Shown: piece after piece, positions 52,483 to 59,825 of the stretch
Layout of the letters: each line of letters begins with the position of its first letter
Position numbering within the stretch: the stretch's first letter is position 1
Source of the DNA: Treponema sp.
GTDB lineage: Bacteria; Spirochaetota; Spirochaetia; Treponematales; Treponemataceae
NCBI GenBank assembly: GCA_017645785.1
Contig: JAGCNW010000019.1
Span: 186,001 to 250,000, forward strand
Reading direction: 5' to 3'
DNA: 64,000 nt
Notes under the pieces: generated by a model
What the model saw: the letters and a program-made list of their open reading frames with translations, nothing else
Told to the model about the DNA's origin: nothing
The model's database searches: none
Translations under genes and position numbers: made by a program

Positions 52483-52627
52483 ATTCCCGCGTCAAGCGCG
52501 GGAATGACATGACTGTCGCGCGCGGGGTGCCCCGCCTGTCATTGCCCGGCTCGATTGACCGCCCGCGTGAGCGGGCAGTTGAATCGCTTCCTATATCAAA
52601 ATGGAGCGCAGCGACATACCGGGCAAT
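52483..52627. repeat. CTTGA-loop hairpin and inverted-repeat-bounded element
   Basis: Hairpin ATTCCCGCG (52483-52491), TCAAG, CGCGGGAAT (52497-52505) is the reverse of that at 11218-11240. An 87-bp element follows, bounded by ATTGCCCGG (52541-52549) and CCGGGCAAT (52619-52627), containing a GCCCGC/GCGGGC hairpin and TTCCTATATCAAAATG. It is the inverted counterpart of 47448-47535; the terminal repeat differs there by a compensated base pair. Confidence 0.85.
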
Positions 52628-52639
52628 CTTTTTATGTTC

Positions 52640-53596
52640 TTATTGCTTCAACATGTCCTTGCTGATTTTGTAGACGCTGCCGCAGTTTTTGCAGCTGACT
52701 TCTATCGGGTCGGGATCGTTGGCAAGGATGTCTTCCAGCTCGGCCTTTCCTATGTGCTTGATTGAGTCTGCGAAGGCCGCGGCGTTGCAGGGGCAGTCAA
52801 AGACCACGTCGCGCTCCAAAACGATTTTTGGGTCAAACTCGCGGAAGAGGCCCTTGATAAGCGGCTCGCGCGATTGTCCTTCGCTGAACCATTGGCCAAG
52901 GGAAGGGCAGGCTCCAAAGACGCGCTCGGCGTTTTGAATTATCGCGTCGCGCTTGGCGTCGGCGTCAACCTTGTTGTCTTCTTTTTGGCCGCCCGCTCCC
53001 GGAAGAGCTTGCATAAAGAGGCCTCCCGCTCCGATGACGCGGCCTTGCTTGTCAAATTGGATTCCTGTGCTAAAGGCTGTGTTTGTCTGCTCGGACTTTG
53101 CGAAGTGCCAGGCAAGGTCTTTTGCGATGTTGCGGAATTTTATTTCTGTGGTTCCCGTTTGCGGGGCCTTGGCTCCTTCTATGTCGCGGGTGACCGATAC
53201 GATTCCGCCGCCGAAAAAGTCGGTCAAATCCCAAGAAGTTATCTCATGCTCGATTGGAATTTTGTCCTGAAAAATGTATCCGCGAACGTAGCCGCTTGAG
53301 TCCGCTTCCACCGAAAATCCGGCGGCGGGGCCGTCGGTGTCGTAGCGGAAAGTCAAGTGCTCGCGGCCCTTCATCGTTTGAATCATAAGAGCCGCGCAAA
53401 GTTCCGCTTGGCCCAAAATCAATGTTTCCAAAATGCCCAAATTGTGCTGGGCGCGCATTTGGTTAACCATGCGCGTTCCGTTGTAAAGCGCGCCTCTAAA
53501 CATTCCGTCCGCGGCCACAAAGACGGTCATTCCGTCCTTTTCCACGCCTTCAAGTTTTTTTAAAAGTTCTTTGTCTGCAATCGTTTGAGCTATCAT
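52640..53596 (-). CDS. hslO: redox-regulated chaperone Hsp33
   Basis: 318 residues from the ATG at 53596, which overlaps the upstream stop by 4 nt (ATGA). Family blocks: TVFVAADGMFRGALYNGTRM, AAALMIQTMK-like ALMIQTMKGREHLTFRY, GAGGLFMQALPGA. The redox switch has CPC (about residue 265) and CKNC about 30 residues later, the four zinc-binding Cys that release zinc on oxidation. Hsp33 then holds unfolding proteins. It is encoded downstream of a pseudokinase-like membrane protein in the same transcript, an unusual pairing. Confidence 0.93.
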   Translation of the reverse strand: MIAQTIADKELLKKLEGVEKDGMTVFVAADGMFRGALYNGTRMVNQMRAQHNLGILETLILGQAELCAALMIQTMKGREHLTFRYDTDGPAAGFSVEADSSGYVRGYIFQDKIPIEHEITSWDLTDFFGGGIVSVTRDIEGAKAPQTGTTEIKFRNIAKDLAWHFAKSEQTNTAFSTGIQFDKQGRVIGAGGLFMQALPGAGGQKEDNKVDADAKRDAIIQNAERVFGACPSLGQWFSEGQSREPLIKGLFREFDPKIVLERDVVFDCPCNAAAFADSIKHIGKAELEDILANDPDPIEVSCKNCGSVYKISKDMLKQ

Positions 53597-55347
53597 TCTT
53601 GCCTCATCCTTGTTTCGCATTCAATTCTGGCCGCGGCCATTTCTTTGTCGGTCGGAATCCATTCGTATTTTTCTTTTAGCTTGCGGGCGGCCAAAAGCGC
53701 GTCGCCTTGTTCGGCCTCAAGCGCGGCCTCCCGGTCGGCCAAAAATTCCTTTATGGAGCAAGGCGCCTCTTGGGTTTTTAAGTCGAGGCCGGTTACAAGC
53801 CAACGGTTCTTTGCGAATGTGAGCGACACCGTTCCCAAAACTTTTTCAACGCTTATGTCGCTTTGCGCCCCTTCGTTGTAAACCCTGTAATAGCTGACGT
53901 TCAAGAGCGCCGTTTGTCCGTTCTTGACTTTGAGCGCGGCGGGCTTTTGCTTTAGGGTGGGGGCGGACTTTCTGTTGTCGGCTTCTTTCATGTTGGAGGA
54001 ATCGGAGCCCAGCGCGAAATTTGTGATTCCGTAAATCCATTTGTCGCTGAGGTCCGGCCTGTAAACGTAAATCTCCGGCGTCACCGTTCCGACTGTTTTG
54101 CTAAAGGCGTCGCGCATTTTGCTTGAAACATGAATATTCGCGGTGGACTTAATCAGTTCTGAGGCGTCTTTTCCTTTTGACGACTCCTGCATCAAAATCG
54201 TGTTCGTCGAGTGGAAGCCGCTAAAGAAAAGTTCGGCCGTCTCGCGCTCGCTCAAAGAAATGGTCGTCGGCCGCATAAGCTTGTCCCTTCTAACCGAACG
54301 GCCAAAGAAAAGGCTTATGGCAATCAAGAAAACTCCAAAAATAAAAAGCGCGCGGTTCCGCCTTAGGCTGCGGCTGGCCTTGGCCTTGACGGATTTTTTT
54401 TGCAAAAGGCGGCGGGCTTCTTCTTCAAAATCTTTTTGGCTCGTGCTGGTTTTGCGCTCAACGCCGTGAACGCTTCCGTCGGGAGCCAAGCCCAATTCCG
54501 CGGCCAATTCTTCAAGGCAAAAGTCTTTGTCCAGCCATTCTATTTTTGGGGAACTGCCGTTTGCGCCGGGAATGGATTGTCCGTCGCCCGAGCCTTTTTG
54601 GCTAAGGCCGGATTCCTGCATTTTTGATTCAAAAGCCGCGCTTCCGTATTCAAGCGCGTAGGAAATTTGTTCGCTAAGCTCGGCCGAGACTCCGTTTATT
54701 TTATTCTTTAGCGGAAGATAGCGCGCGTCAAGAATGTCGGCCTGCCTTTCCTCCAAATCTTGCGCAGGGAAGGGGAACTCGCCGCAAAGCGCTTGGTAAA
54801 TCAAAACGGCGCGAACATAAGAGACGGCGCGCGCTCCGCTTAAATTTTTGTCTTGCCAAACAGCCTGCAATTTTGCGTATTCTTCGGAGGCCGCGTTGTG
54901 GGCGGCGAATTCAAAAATGCCTTGCGGCAAAAACAAAAGGGCCGCTCCGTTTTTTGTTTCTTTGTAAAGAACGCCGCCCGCTCCGTTTGCCGGAAGGCTG
55001 CGCCCTTCGATTGTCGCTTGGCGGACGCAGGCCGCGTACGCAAAGACCGCGCGGGCTTTTTGCGCCTGGTCGTCCGCCTGCATTATGGCCAAAAGCGTCC
55101 GGCCTCCAAAGCCCGCTCCCGTAAACAAAACTTGCCCACTTTGTTTTTCGGCCTCCGTTCCGTCAAAACGGAAGGCCCTAAATGAAAATGTCATCTTGTC
55201 CGAAAAAAGCTGGCCAGCCGCCGTCCGGCATTCCGCCAAAAGGCCGTTTTCGTTCAAGTCAAAGGCGCCTTGCGCTTTTCCAAAGGCGGCTTCGCTTAAG
55301 AGGCTGTTGAGAAATGTCCGTTTTTGCGTCGAGGCGGCGATGTTCAT
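53593..55347 (-). CDS. membrane protein with kinase-like N-terminal part and extracytoplasmic domain
   Basis: 584 residues from the ATG at 55347; a TTG at 55365 is less likely because it precedes the promoter's -10 box. Residues about 95-235 resemble the C-lobe of a protein kinase (ARAVSYVRAVLIYQALCGEF followed by PF, then EERQADILDARYLPL and a LSEQISYALE helix), yet no Walker-like Gly loop, VAIK Lys, HRD or DFG is visible, so it would be a pseudokinase. A linker leads to one membrane segment (LFIFGVFLIAISLFFG, about 335-352) and a 220-residue domain beyond the membrane. The kinase relation is inference. Translationally coupled to hslO. Confidence 0.68.
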   Translation of the reverse strand: MNIAASTQKRTFLNSLLSEAAFGKAQGAFDLNENGLLAECRTAAGQLFSDKMTFSFRAFRFDGTEAEKQSGQVLFTGAGFGGRTLLAIMQADDQAQKARAVFAYAACVRQATIEGRSLPANGAGGVLYKETKNGAALLFLPQGIFEFAAHNAASEEYAKLQAVWQDKNLSGARAVSYVRAVLIYQALCGEFPFPAQDLEERQADILDARYLPLKNKINGVSAELSEQISYALEYGSAAFESKMQESGLSQKGSGDGQSIPGANGSSPKIEWLDKDFCLEELAAELGLAPDGSVHGVERKTSTSQKDFEEEARRLLQKKSVKAKASRSLRRNRALFIFGVFLIAISLFFGRSVRRDKLMRPTTISLSERETAELFFSGFHSTNTILMQESSKGKDASELIKSTANIHVSSKMRDAFSKTVGTVTPEIYVYRPDLSDKWIYGITNFALGSDSSNMKEADNRKSAPTLKQKPAALKVKNGQTALLNVSYYRVYNEGAQSDISVEKVLGTVSLTFAKNRWLVTGLDLKTQEAPCSIKEFLADREAALEAEQGDALLAARKLKEKYEWIPTDKEMAAARIECETRMRQE

Positions 55348-55353
55348 GGCTAA

Positions 55354-55382
55354 AGAATAATGCAAAAAGCGGATTGTTGCAA
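55354..55382 (-). promoter_or_regulatory. promoter of the pseudokinase-hslO operon, predicted leaderless
   Basis: On the minus strand, -35 TTGCAA (55382-55377), 17-bp spacer, -10 TATTCT (55359-55354), then 6 nt to the ATG at 55347, with no ribosome site. It is divergent from the lipoprotein gene at 55432. Confidence 0.62.
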
Positions 55383-55416
55383 GGCTCGTTTTTCTCTAGC
55401 CAAGTCGCGCAAGTTA

Positions 55417-55425
55417 TGCTAGAAT
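55417..55425 (+). promoter_or_regulatory. extended -10 promoter of the repeat lipoprotein, predicted leaderless
   Basis: TGCTAGAAT at 55418-55425 with a TG at 55418-55419 region forms an extended -10 (hexamer TAGAAT 55420-55425). Six bases separate it from the ATG at 55432. No good -35 is seen at 17 bp, which extended -10 promoters do not need. Confidence 0.58.
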
Positions 55426-55431
55426 ATAGGC

Positions 55432-56661
55432 ATGAAGAAAGTTTTTAGAATTGCCGCCGCGCTCGCCGCGGTTTTAGCGTTGGCGCTCGCCGTTTGCTCG
55501 TGTTCAAGTTCCAGCGAGCCGCCTTTTATTCCAATTCCGCCAGCTCCAACTCCGCCGGAGCCGCCACTGAGTGACGATCCGACAATTCCGCTTACCATAG
55601 AGGCGCTCGCCGACGGAACAATCACTTTGGAAAATCCGCCTTCTACGTTCAAATACAAAAAGAACGGCGGAGATTTTGAGACTGTAACGCCAAGCGGAGA
55701 CCCGCCGCAAGCGATCATCGCGGTTGCAACCGGCGACAAAGTTTGCCTTTTTGCGGACGGAACGGAAAACAGCGCGAGAGGATATGGATCTTGTTTTCTA
55801 ATCAATTGTTCCGCCGACTTCTGTCTTTACGGAAATGTGATGAGTTTGGAAAGCTCAAGCGATTACCAAAACTGCGCGGCGATTTTAGCCGACAACGAGT
55901 TTGCCTGTTTGTTTGTAGGAAACGAGCGTCTTAAAAACCACGCAACCCTTAACATTGTTCTCCCTGCGACAGAATTGAAGGAATCTTGTTACGATGCCAT
56001 GTTCGAGCATTGCAAACTCCTTGAGCGGGCGCCCAAGCTTCCGGCCACAAATTTAAAGGACGGATGTTACAAAATGATGTTTCAGGATTGCAAAAGTCTC
56101 GTCCAAGCGCCGGATCTTCCCGCCATGGAGCTTGCCAAAGACTGCTACCGCGACATGTTCTACGGTTGCGAAAAATTGGAAAAGGCGCCCGCGCTTCCGG
56201 CCGTAAAATTAAAGAAAAGTTGTTACGAATCTATGTTCGCCGGCTGCAAAAGTCTTGTAAAGGCGCCAGACCTTCCGGCCACGGAGCTTGCGGCTTTTTG
56301 CTATTATTCGATGTTCGACAACTGCGTTAAAATGACGCCAGCTCCGGCTCTTCCCGCCACGACGCTCGCGGATTCTTGCTATCTGGACATGTTCATTCGT
56401 TGCAAAGCCTTGACACAAGCGCCCGAGCTTCCCGCCGAAACGCTTGCGGATGGTTGCTATATGCAAATGTTTTGCCAGTGCGACAACTTGGCTTACGTAA
56501 AATGCCTTGCCACAAATATTTCCGCCTATCAGTGCCTTTTATCTTGGATGGAAGGCGTTCCGTCTGGGGGAACCTTTGTAAAGGCCAAGGGCATGAGCGA
56601 TTGGCCAACGGGCAGCGTTAGCGGCATTCCCAATGGTTGGACAGTCCAGGACTCGGAGTAG
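55432..56661 (+). CDS. lipoprotein with seven 26-residue Cys-containing repeats
   Basis: 409 residues. Lipobox ALAVCSC near residue 23 is followed by a Pro-rich linker. Residues about 180-365 hold seven repeats of 26 residues (78 bp in DNA, first two Cys codons at 55987 and 56065) with the pattern CYxxMFxxCxxLxxAPxLPAxxL. The last repeat is degenerate. They resemble BspA/DUF285-type leucine-rich-like repeats known from surface proteins of gut bacteria and mycoplasmas, here with two Cys per turn. Probably displayed on the cell surface and involved in binding. Encoded 12 nt before the DUF4230 gene. Confidence 0.82.
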   Translation: MKKVFRIAAALAAVLALALAVCSCSSSSEPPFIPIPPAPTPPEPPLSDDPTIPLTIEALADGTITLENPPSTFKYKKNGGDFETVTPSGDPPQAIIAVATGDKVCLFADGTENSARGYGSCFLINCSADFCLYGNVMSLESSSDYQNCAAILADNEFACLFVGNERLKNHATLNIVLPATELKESCYDAMFEHCKLLERAPKLPATNLKDGCYKMMFQDCKSLVQAPDLPAMELAKDCYRDMFYGCEKLEKAPALPAVKLKKSCYESMFAGCKSLVKAPDLPATELAAFCYYSMFDNCVKMTPAPALPATTLADSCYLDMFIRCKALTQAPELPAETLADGCYMQMFCQCDNLAYVKCLATNISAYQCLLSWMEGVPSGGTFVKAKGMSDWPTGSVSGIPNGWTVQDSE

Positions 56662-56673
56662 GGAGAGGTATTT

Positions 56674-57282
56674 ATGAGCAAAAAAAAGTCTTCCGGCGGA
56701 TTCACCGCCTCGCTCGCCACAAAAGTGATCTTGCGAGTTGTCACAATCGTTTTGATTGCCGCGGCGGTTTTTGCGCTGGCGGCCTTTGCCTTTAATAAAT
56801 TCCAAAAGGTTCGCGTCCAAAACAAGAGGGCGGCGGTGGAGCGGGAGCTGGCCGAATGCGCCGAGCTTGTCCTTTACAAAATGCGCTACAGCGACATAAT
56901 CACGCTAAAAAAGCGGGGAGCGATTGCAAAAGCCTTTAGCATTGTCCGCTACGAGGGCGTTTTGCGCGCGGGAATCGAAAACATCCGTGACTCCGAAGTC
57001 TATGTTTCGCCGGACGGAAAAAACGTCACGGTAAAGATTCCGCCCACGGTTTTGTTGGGGAACGACATCCAAGCGCAGGAAGTGTTTGACGAGCAGCAGA
57101 GGCTTTTTACCCGCATCGGAACGCAGGAAGTCTTTGACCAAATCGAAATCGCCAAGCGCGAGGCCGCGGACGAAATCCTTGCCGACGGCCTTTTGGACGA
57201 CGCCGACGAGCGCGCAAAGCTTGTCATCTCCGCCCTCCTAAAGTCCCTAGGCTTTACGACCGTAACAGTAGTAATAAAGTAA
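56674..57282 (+). CDS. DUF4230-like membrane-anchored protein
   Basis: 202 residues. A basic N-terminus and one membrane segment (VTIVLIAAAVFALAAFAF, about residues 26-45) precede a domain with the DUF4230 pattern: AECAELVLYKMRYSDI, SIVRYEGVLRAGIENI, VTVKIPPTVLLGNDI, QRLFTRIG and a C-terminal LLKSLGFTTVTVVIK. The family has no known function. GGGAGAGG lies before the ATG. Probably cotranscribed with the repeat lipoprotein gene. Confidence 0.8.
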   Translation: MSKKKSSGGFTASLATKVILRVVTIVLIAAAVFALAAFAFNKFQKVRVQNKRAAVERELAECAELVLYKMRYSDIITLKKRGAIAKAFSIVRYEGVLRAGIENIRDSEVYVSPDGKNVTVKIPPTVLLGNDIQAQEVFDEQQRLFTRIGTQEVFDQIEIAKREAADEILADGLLDDADERAKLVISALLKSLGFTTVTVVIK

Positions 57283-57306
57283 ACCGACAAAAAAAGCGGG
57301 CGCGCA

Positions 57307-57574
57307 AAGGAGCGGGGCGGCTGGCGAAAACTCTACGTCGGGACAACCCCTCCGTTTTGCGTTAGGAAATTATTTACTTGCTCGCTCACGCGAGCGGGCA
57401 ATCAGTTTGCGCCGCCGCGTAAGCGGCGAAGTAAAATAGTTTCAAGCGCAAACAATGTGTAGCGAGCCGTGCGGAGCGCGTAAGCGCGACTGCAATACCT
57501 TAAGAGGCCTCGTTTCCTGTGGAAACGAGACGGCTAGCGAGCGGCGCCAATCGGACGCAGCCGCGACTGGGAGC
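57307..57574. repeat. modular intergenic repeat, copy B
   Basis: This element fills most of the 428-bp gap before fliF. Its two ends (57307-57326 and 57540-57574) match the ends of copy A at 43075-43056 and 42974-42940 in inverted order, but the interior is about 130 bp longer. The interior has hairpins such as GCTCGCTCACGCGAGC (57379-57394), GCCGCCGCGTAAGCGGC (57411-57427), GCGCGTAAGCGCG and CGTTTCCTGTGGAAACG. The rest of the gap (57575-57710) is AT-rich and holds the fliF promoter and leader. Confidence 0.82.
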
Positions 57575-57620
57575 GTCCGTTTTTTTTATTGTTTTTTCTA
57601 TAAATTTCTTAAAAAAATTC

Positions 57621-57649
57621 TTGCATTATTTAAATAAGCGCGCTATAAT
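57621..57649 (+). promoter_or_regulatory. sigma70 promoter of the fliF operon
   Basis: -35 TTGCAT at 57621-57626, 17-bp spacer, perfect -10 TATAAT at 57644-57649. The leader of about 55 nt contains a small AGGG/CCCT hairpin near 57682-57694 and GGGAGG before the ATG. No sigma28 or sigma54 sequence is seen. Confidence 0.78.
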
Positions 57650-57710
57650 TGTATAATAATATTATTGTAATTCGTTCACGGGAGGGGACGCCCTTCTGGT
57701 GGGAGGATAG

Positions 57711-59414
57711 ATGAACGAATGGCTCAAAAAACTTGGCGAGAGCGGAAAAGGCGCTTGGGCCAAGTGGTCAAAAATTCAAAAAGGGATTATCATCGGCATC
57801 GCCATCGCGATCATTATCGCTGTGGTCGCCATGTTCCGCGTATCTTCAACTCCAACGACAGTCCGGCTTTTTAACGCTCCTGTTACAGGCGACATGCAGT
57901 CGCAGATTTTGACGCGTCTGGACCAAGAAAACGTTCAGGCTACAGTCAACGACGCGGGCTATATTTCCGTTCCTGACGAAAAGACCGCCATCAAAATGCG
58001 GGACATTCTTATTACGGAAGGCTTGGTTCCCGCCAGCGTGGACCCCTTCGCAAACTTCTTTGAGCGCGGCTGGTCAACAACCGACGCGGACCAAAACGTA
58101 AAGCTCCAGCAAGCCATCACAAGAACCCTAAAGCAGCACATAGAAGCCCTTGACGACGTGGCCTCGGCCGACGTCACCCTTGTTTTGCCCGAAGACAAGC
58201 TTTTCAAGGCGGACCAAAATCCTGTTTCGGCCAGCGTAATCATAAAGCCCAAGCCGATGAGCGACTTGCTGACAAACCGCAGGAAAATCTTGGGCGTCCA
58301 GCGCTTGATTATGAGCGCGGTCGAAGGCTTGACCGCCGAAAACTGCATTATCACCGATTCCGAAGGAAACATACTCAACGACTTTGAGGGCATGGCCGAA
58401 AGCGACCGCCTTGACTTGGTCAAAAAGCAGGAAAAGCTCATCCGCGAGGGCGAGGCCCACTACCGCGCCCAAATCCTCAAGGCCTTGCAAAACACGCTTT
58501 CCGCCGACCGCGTCCGCGACCTCAACATTAAGATTGACATGGATTTTTCCAAGGAAACAAAGGATTCCGAGGTTTACCACGCCATCACAATCCGCGAGGA
58601 CAACCCTGACACGCCTTACGACGATTCAGAGTATCGCGACGTTCTTCCGATAAGCCAGCAGACCGTGACCCGCGAATGGCAGGGAACCGGCTTTAATCCG
58701 CAAGGCCCCGCCGGAACCGAAGGCCAAAACCCGCCTGTTTACTCCGACATGTCAAACGTAATCGGAAAGCAGACCGAAACCGGCGTGACCCAAAACAACG
58801 CCCTCAACAAGGACGTGATTCACCGCGAGGAAAGCCCCCGCTACGGAAAAGTCACCGTTTCTGTCAACATTGACGGCATTTGGACAAAAAAATACGACAA
58901 AAACCACAATCCGGTCTTTAACGAGACAGGCGGAATCGAGCGCGACTACGCTCCCGTTCCCAAGGAACAGTTGGAGCAATGGGCCGACTACATTCAAAGC
59001 GCCATCGGCTACGACCGCGCCAAGGGCTACAAGGTCACTGTGACCAACATTCCCTTTGACCGCAGCGCCGAATTTGAGGCGGAAGACGCGGCCATCCTCA
59101 AGGCCCGCCAAACCCGCTTGACCATAATCCTTGTTTTGATCGGCTTGGCGGCGATTTTGGCGGTCTTTATCCTTTACCGCTTTATCAGCCGCGAGATGGA
59201 GAGGCGCCGCCGCCTTCGCGAAGAGGAATTGCTCCGCAAGCAGCAGGCCGCCCGCGACCAGGCCCTTTGGGAAGCCAAAGAAGAGGGCGTGGAAGTCACG
59301 ATGTCGGTCGAAGAGCGCAAGCGCGCCGAATTGCAAGAAAACGCCATCGCGATGGCAAAAGAGCATCCTGAGGACGTCGCGATGCTTATCCGCACTTGGT
59401 TGATGGAGGAGTAG
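57711..59414 (+). CDS. fliF: flagellar MS-ring protein FliF
   Basis: 567 residues. The first membrane segment (IIIGIAIAIIIAVVAMF, about 27-44) is followed by the ring-building motifs: ISVPDEKTAIKMRDILITEG, FERGWSTTDADQNVKLQQAI and VASADVTLVLPEDKLF. A second membrane segment lies near residue 470. The cytoplasmic tail ends EHPEDVAMLIRTWLMEE, the known FliG-binding peptide of FliF. FliF is the base on which the rod, export gate and motor are built. It heads a six-gene operon; flgB, flgC and fliE, which precede fliF in many spirochaetes, are not here. Confidence 0.95.
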   Translation: MNEWLKKLGESGKGAWAKWSKIQKGIIIGIAIAIIIAVVAMFRVSSTPTTVRLFNAPVTGDMQSQILTRLDQENVQATVNDAGYISVPDEKTAIKMRDILITEGLVPASVDPFANFFERGWSTTDADQNVKLQQAITRTLKQHIEALDDVASADVTLVLPEDKLFKADQNPVSASVIIKPKPMSDLLTNRRKILGVQRLIMSAVEGLTAENCIITDSEGNILNDFEGMAESDRLDLVKKQEKLIREGEAHYRAQILKALQNTLSADRVRDLNIKIDMDFSKETKDSEVYHAITIREDNPDTPYDDSEYRDVLPISQQTVTREWQGTGFNPQGPAGTEGQNPPVYSDMSNVIGKQTETGVTQNNALNKDVIHREESPRYGKVTVSVNIDGIWTKKYDKNHNPVFNETGGIERDYAPVPKEQLEQWADYIQSAIGYDRAKGYKVTVTNIPFDRSAEFEAEDAAILKARQTRLTIILVLIGLAAILAVFILYRFISREMERRRRLREEELLRKQQAARDQALWEAKEEGVEVTMSVEERKRAELQENAIAMAKEHPEDVAMLIRTWLMEE

Positions 59415-59417
59415 TCT

Positions 59418-59816
59418 ATGACCAGAGAAGAACTTAACTTTGAGATGACCTCCGAAAAGGGGATCCCTGGAAAGAAAAAAGCGGCCATTTTGTTCGGCGA
59501 ATTGGACACGGCGGCCGCCGAAAGCGTCATGGAATACCTCAACGAGGGCGAAAAACGCAAGCTTTTAAAGGCTATGCGCAAGTTGGGAACCAAATACAAC
59601 CCCAACAATCCCGACGAAGTTCGTGACGAAATTCGCGTTCTTGAGACTTTAGAAAGGTTCGGAAAAGTCCGAAATATATATAGAGACGTCGCTAGCGAAA
59701 GGAAGGCCTTTGAAAAGAAAATGGCGGCGCCTACCGCTCAAATTAGGAACGCGATTGACAACTATCCTGATCAAGTCGCTTCTGTTTTGAGCGCATGGTT
59801 AAAAAAGGACGAGTAG
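59418..59816 (+). CDS. small FliG-N-like / FliF-tail-like protein, possible MS-ring to C-ring adaptor
   Basis: 132 residues, no signal. Residues 15-57 (GIPGKKKAAILFGELD, SVMEYLNEGEKRKLL) align with the first helices of FliG from the next-but-one start (LTGRQKAAIFLVSVG, SEIMKHLREDEVETL), the region that holds the FliF tail. The C-terminus, residues 113-132 (IDNYPDQVASVLSAWLKKDE), resembles the FliF tail (HPEDVAMLIRTWLMEE), the peptide that FliG holds. So one end looks like the receptor and the other like the ligand. GGAGGAG at 59405-59411 precedes the ATG, which is 3 nt after fliF; fliG follows 9 nt later. An adaptor role is inference. Confidence 0.85.
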   Translation: MTREELNFEMTSEKGIPGKKKAAILFGELDTAAAESVMEYLNEGEKRKLLKAMRKLGTKYNPNNPDEVRDEIRVLETLERFGKVRNIYRDVASERKAFEKKMAAPTAQIRNAIDNYPDQVASVLSAWLKKDE

Positions 59817-59825
59817 GGGAAGTAA

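Noticed and set aside
53593-55365. Active Ser/Thr protein kinase
   Set aside because: The similarity is limited to a C-lobe-like stretch; the catalytic Lys, HRD and DFG motifs are not present.
42940-57574. Possible integron attC sites, because Xer-type recombinases are nearby and the repeats fold into hairpins
   Set aside because: No attC core-site pattern or cassette array was found, both recombinases lack the integrase-specific insert as far as I can see, and flanking genes are housekeeping.
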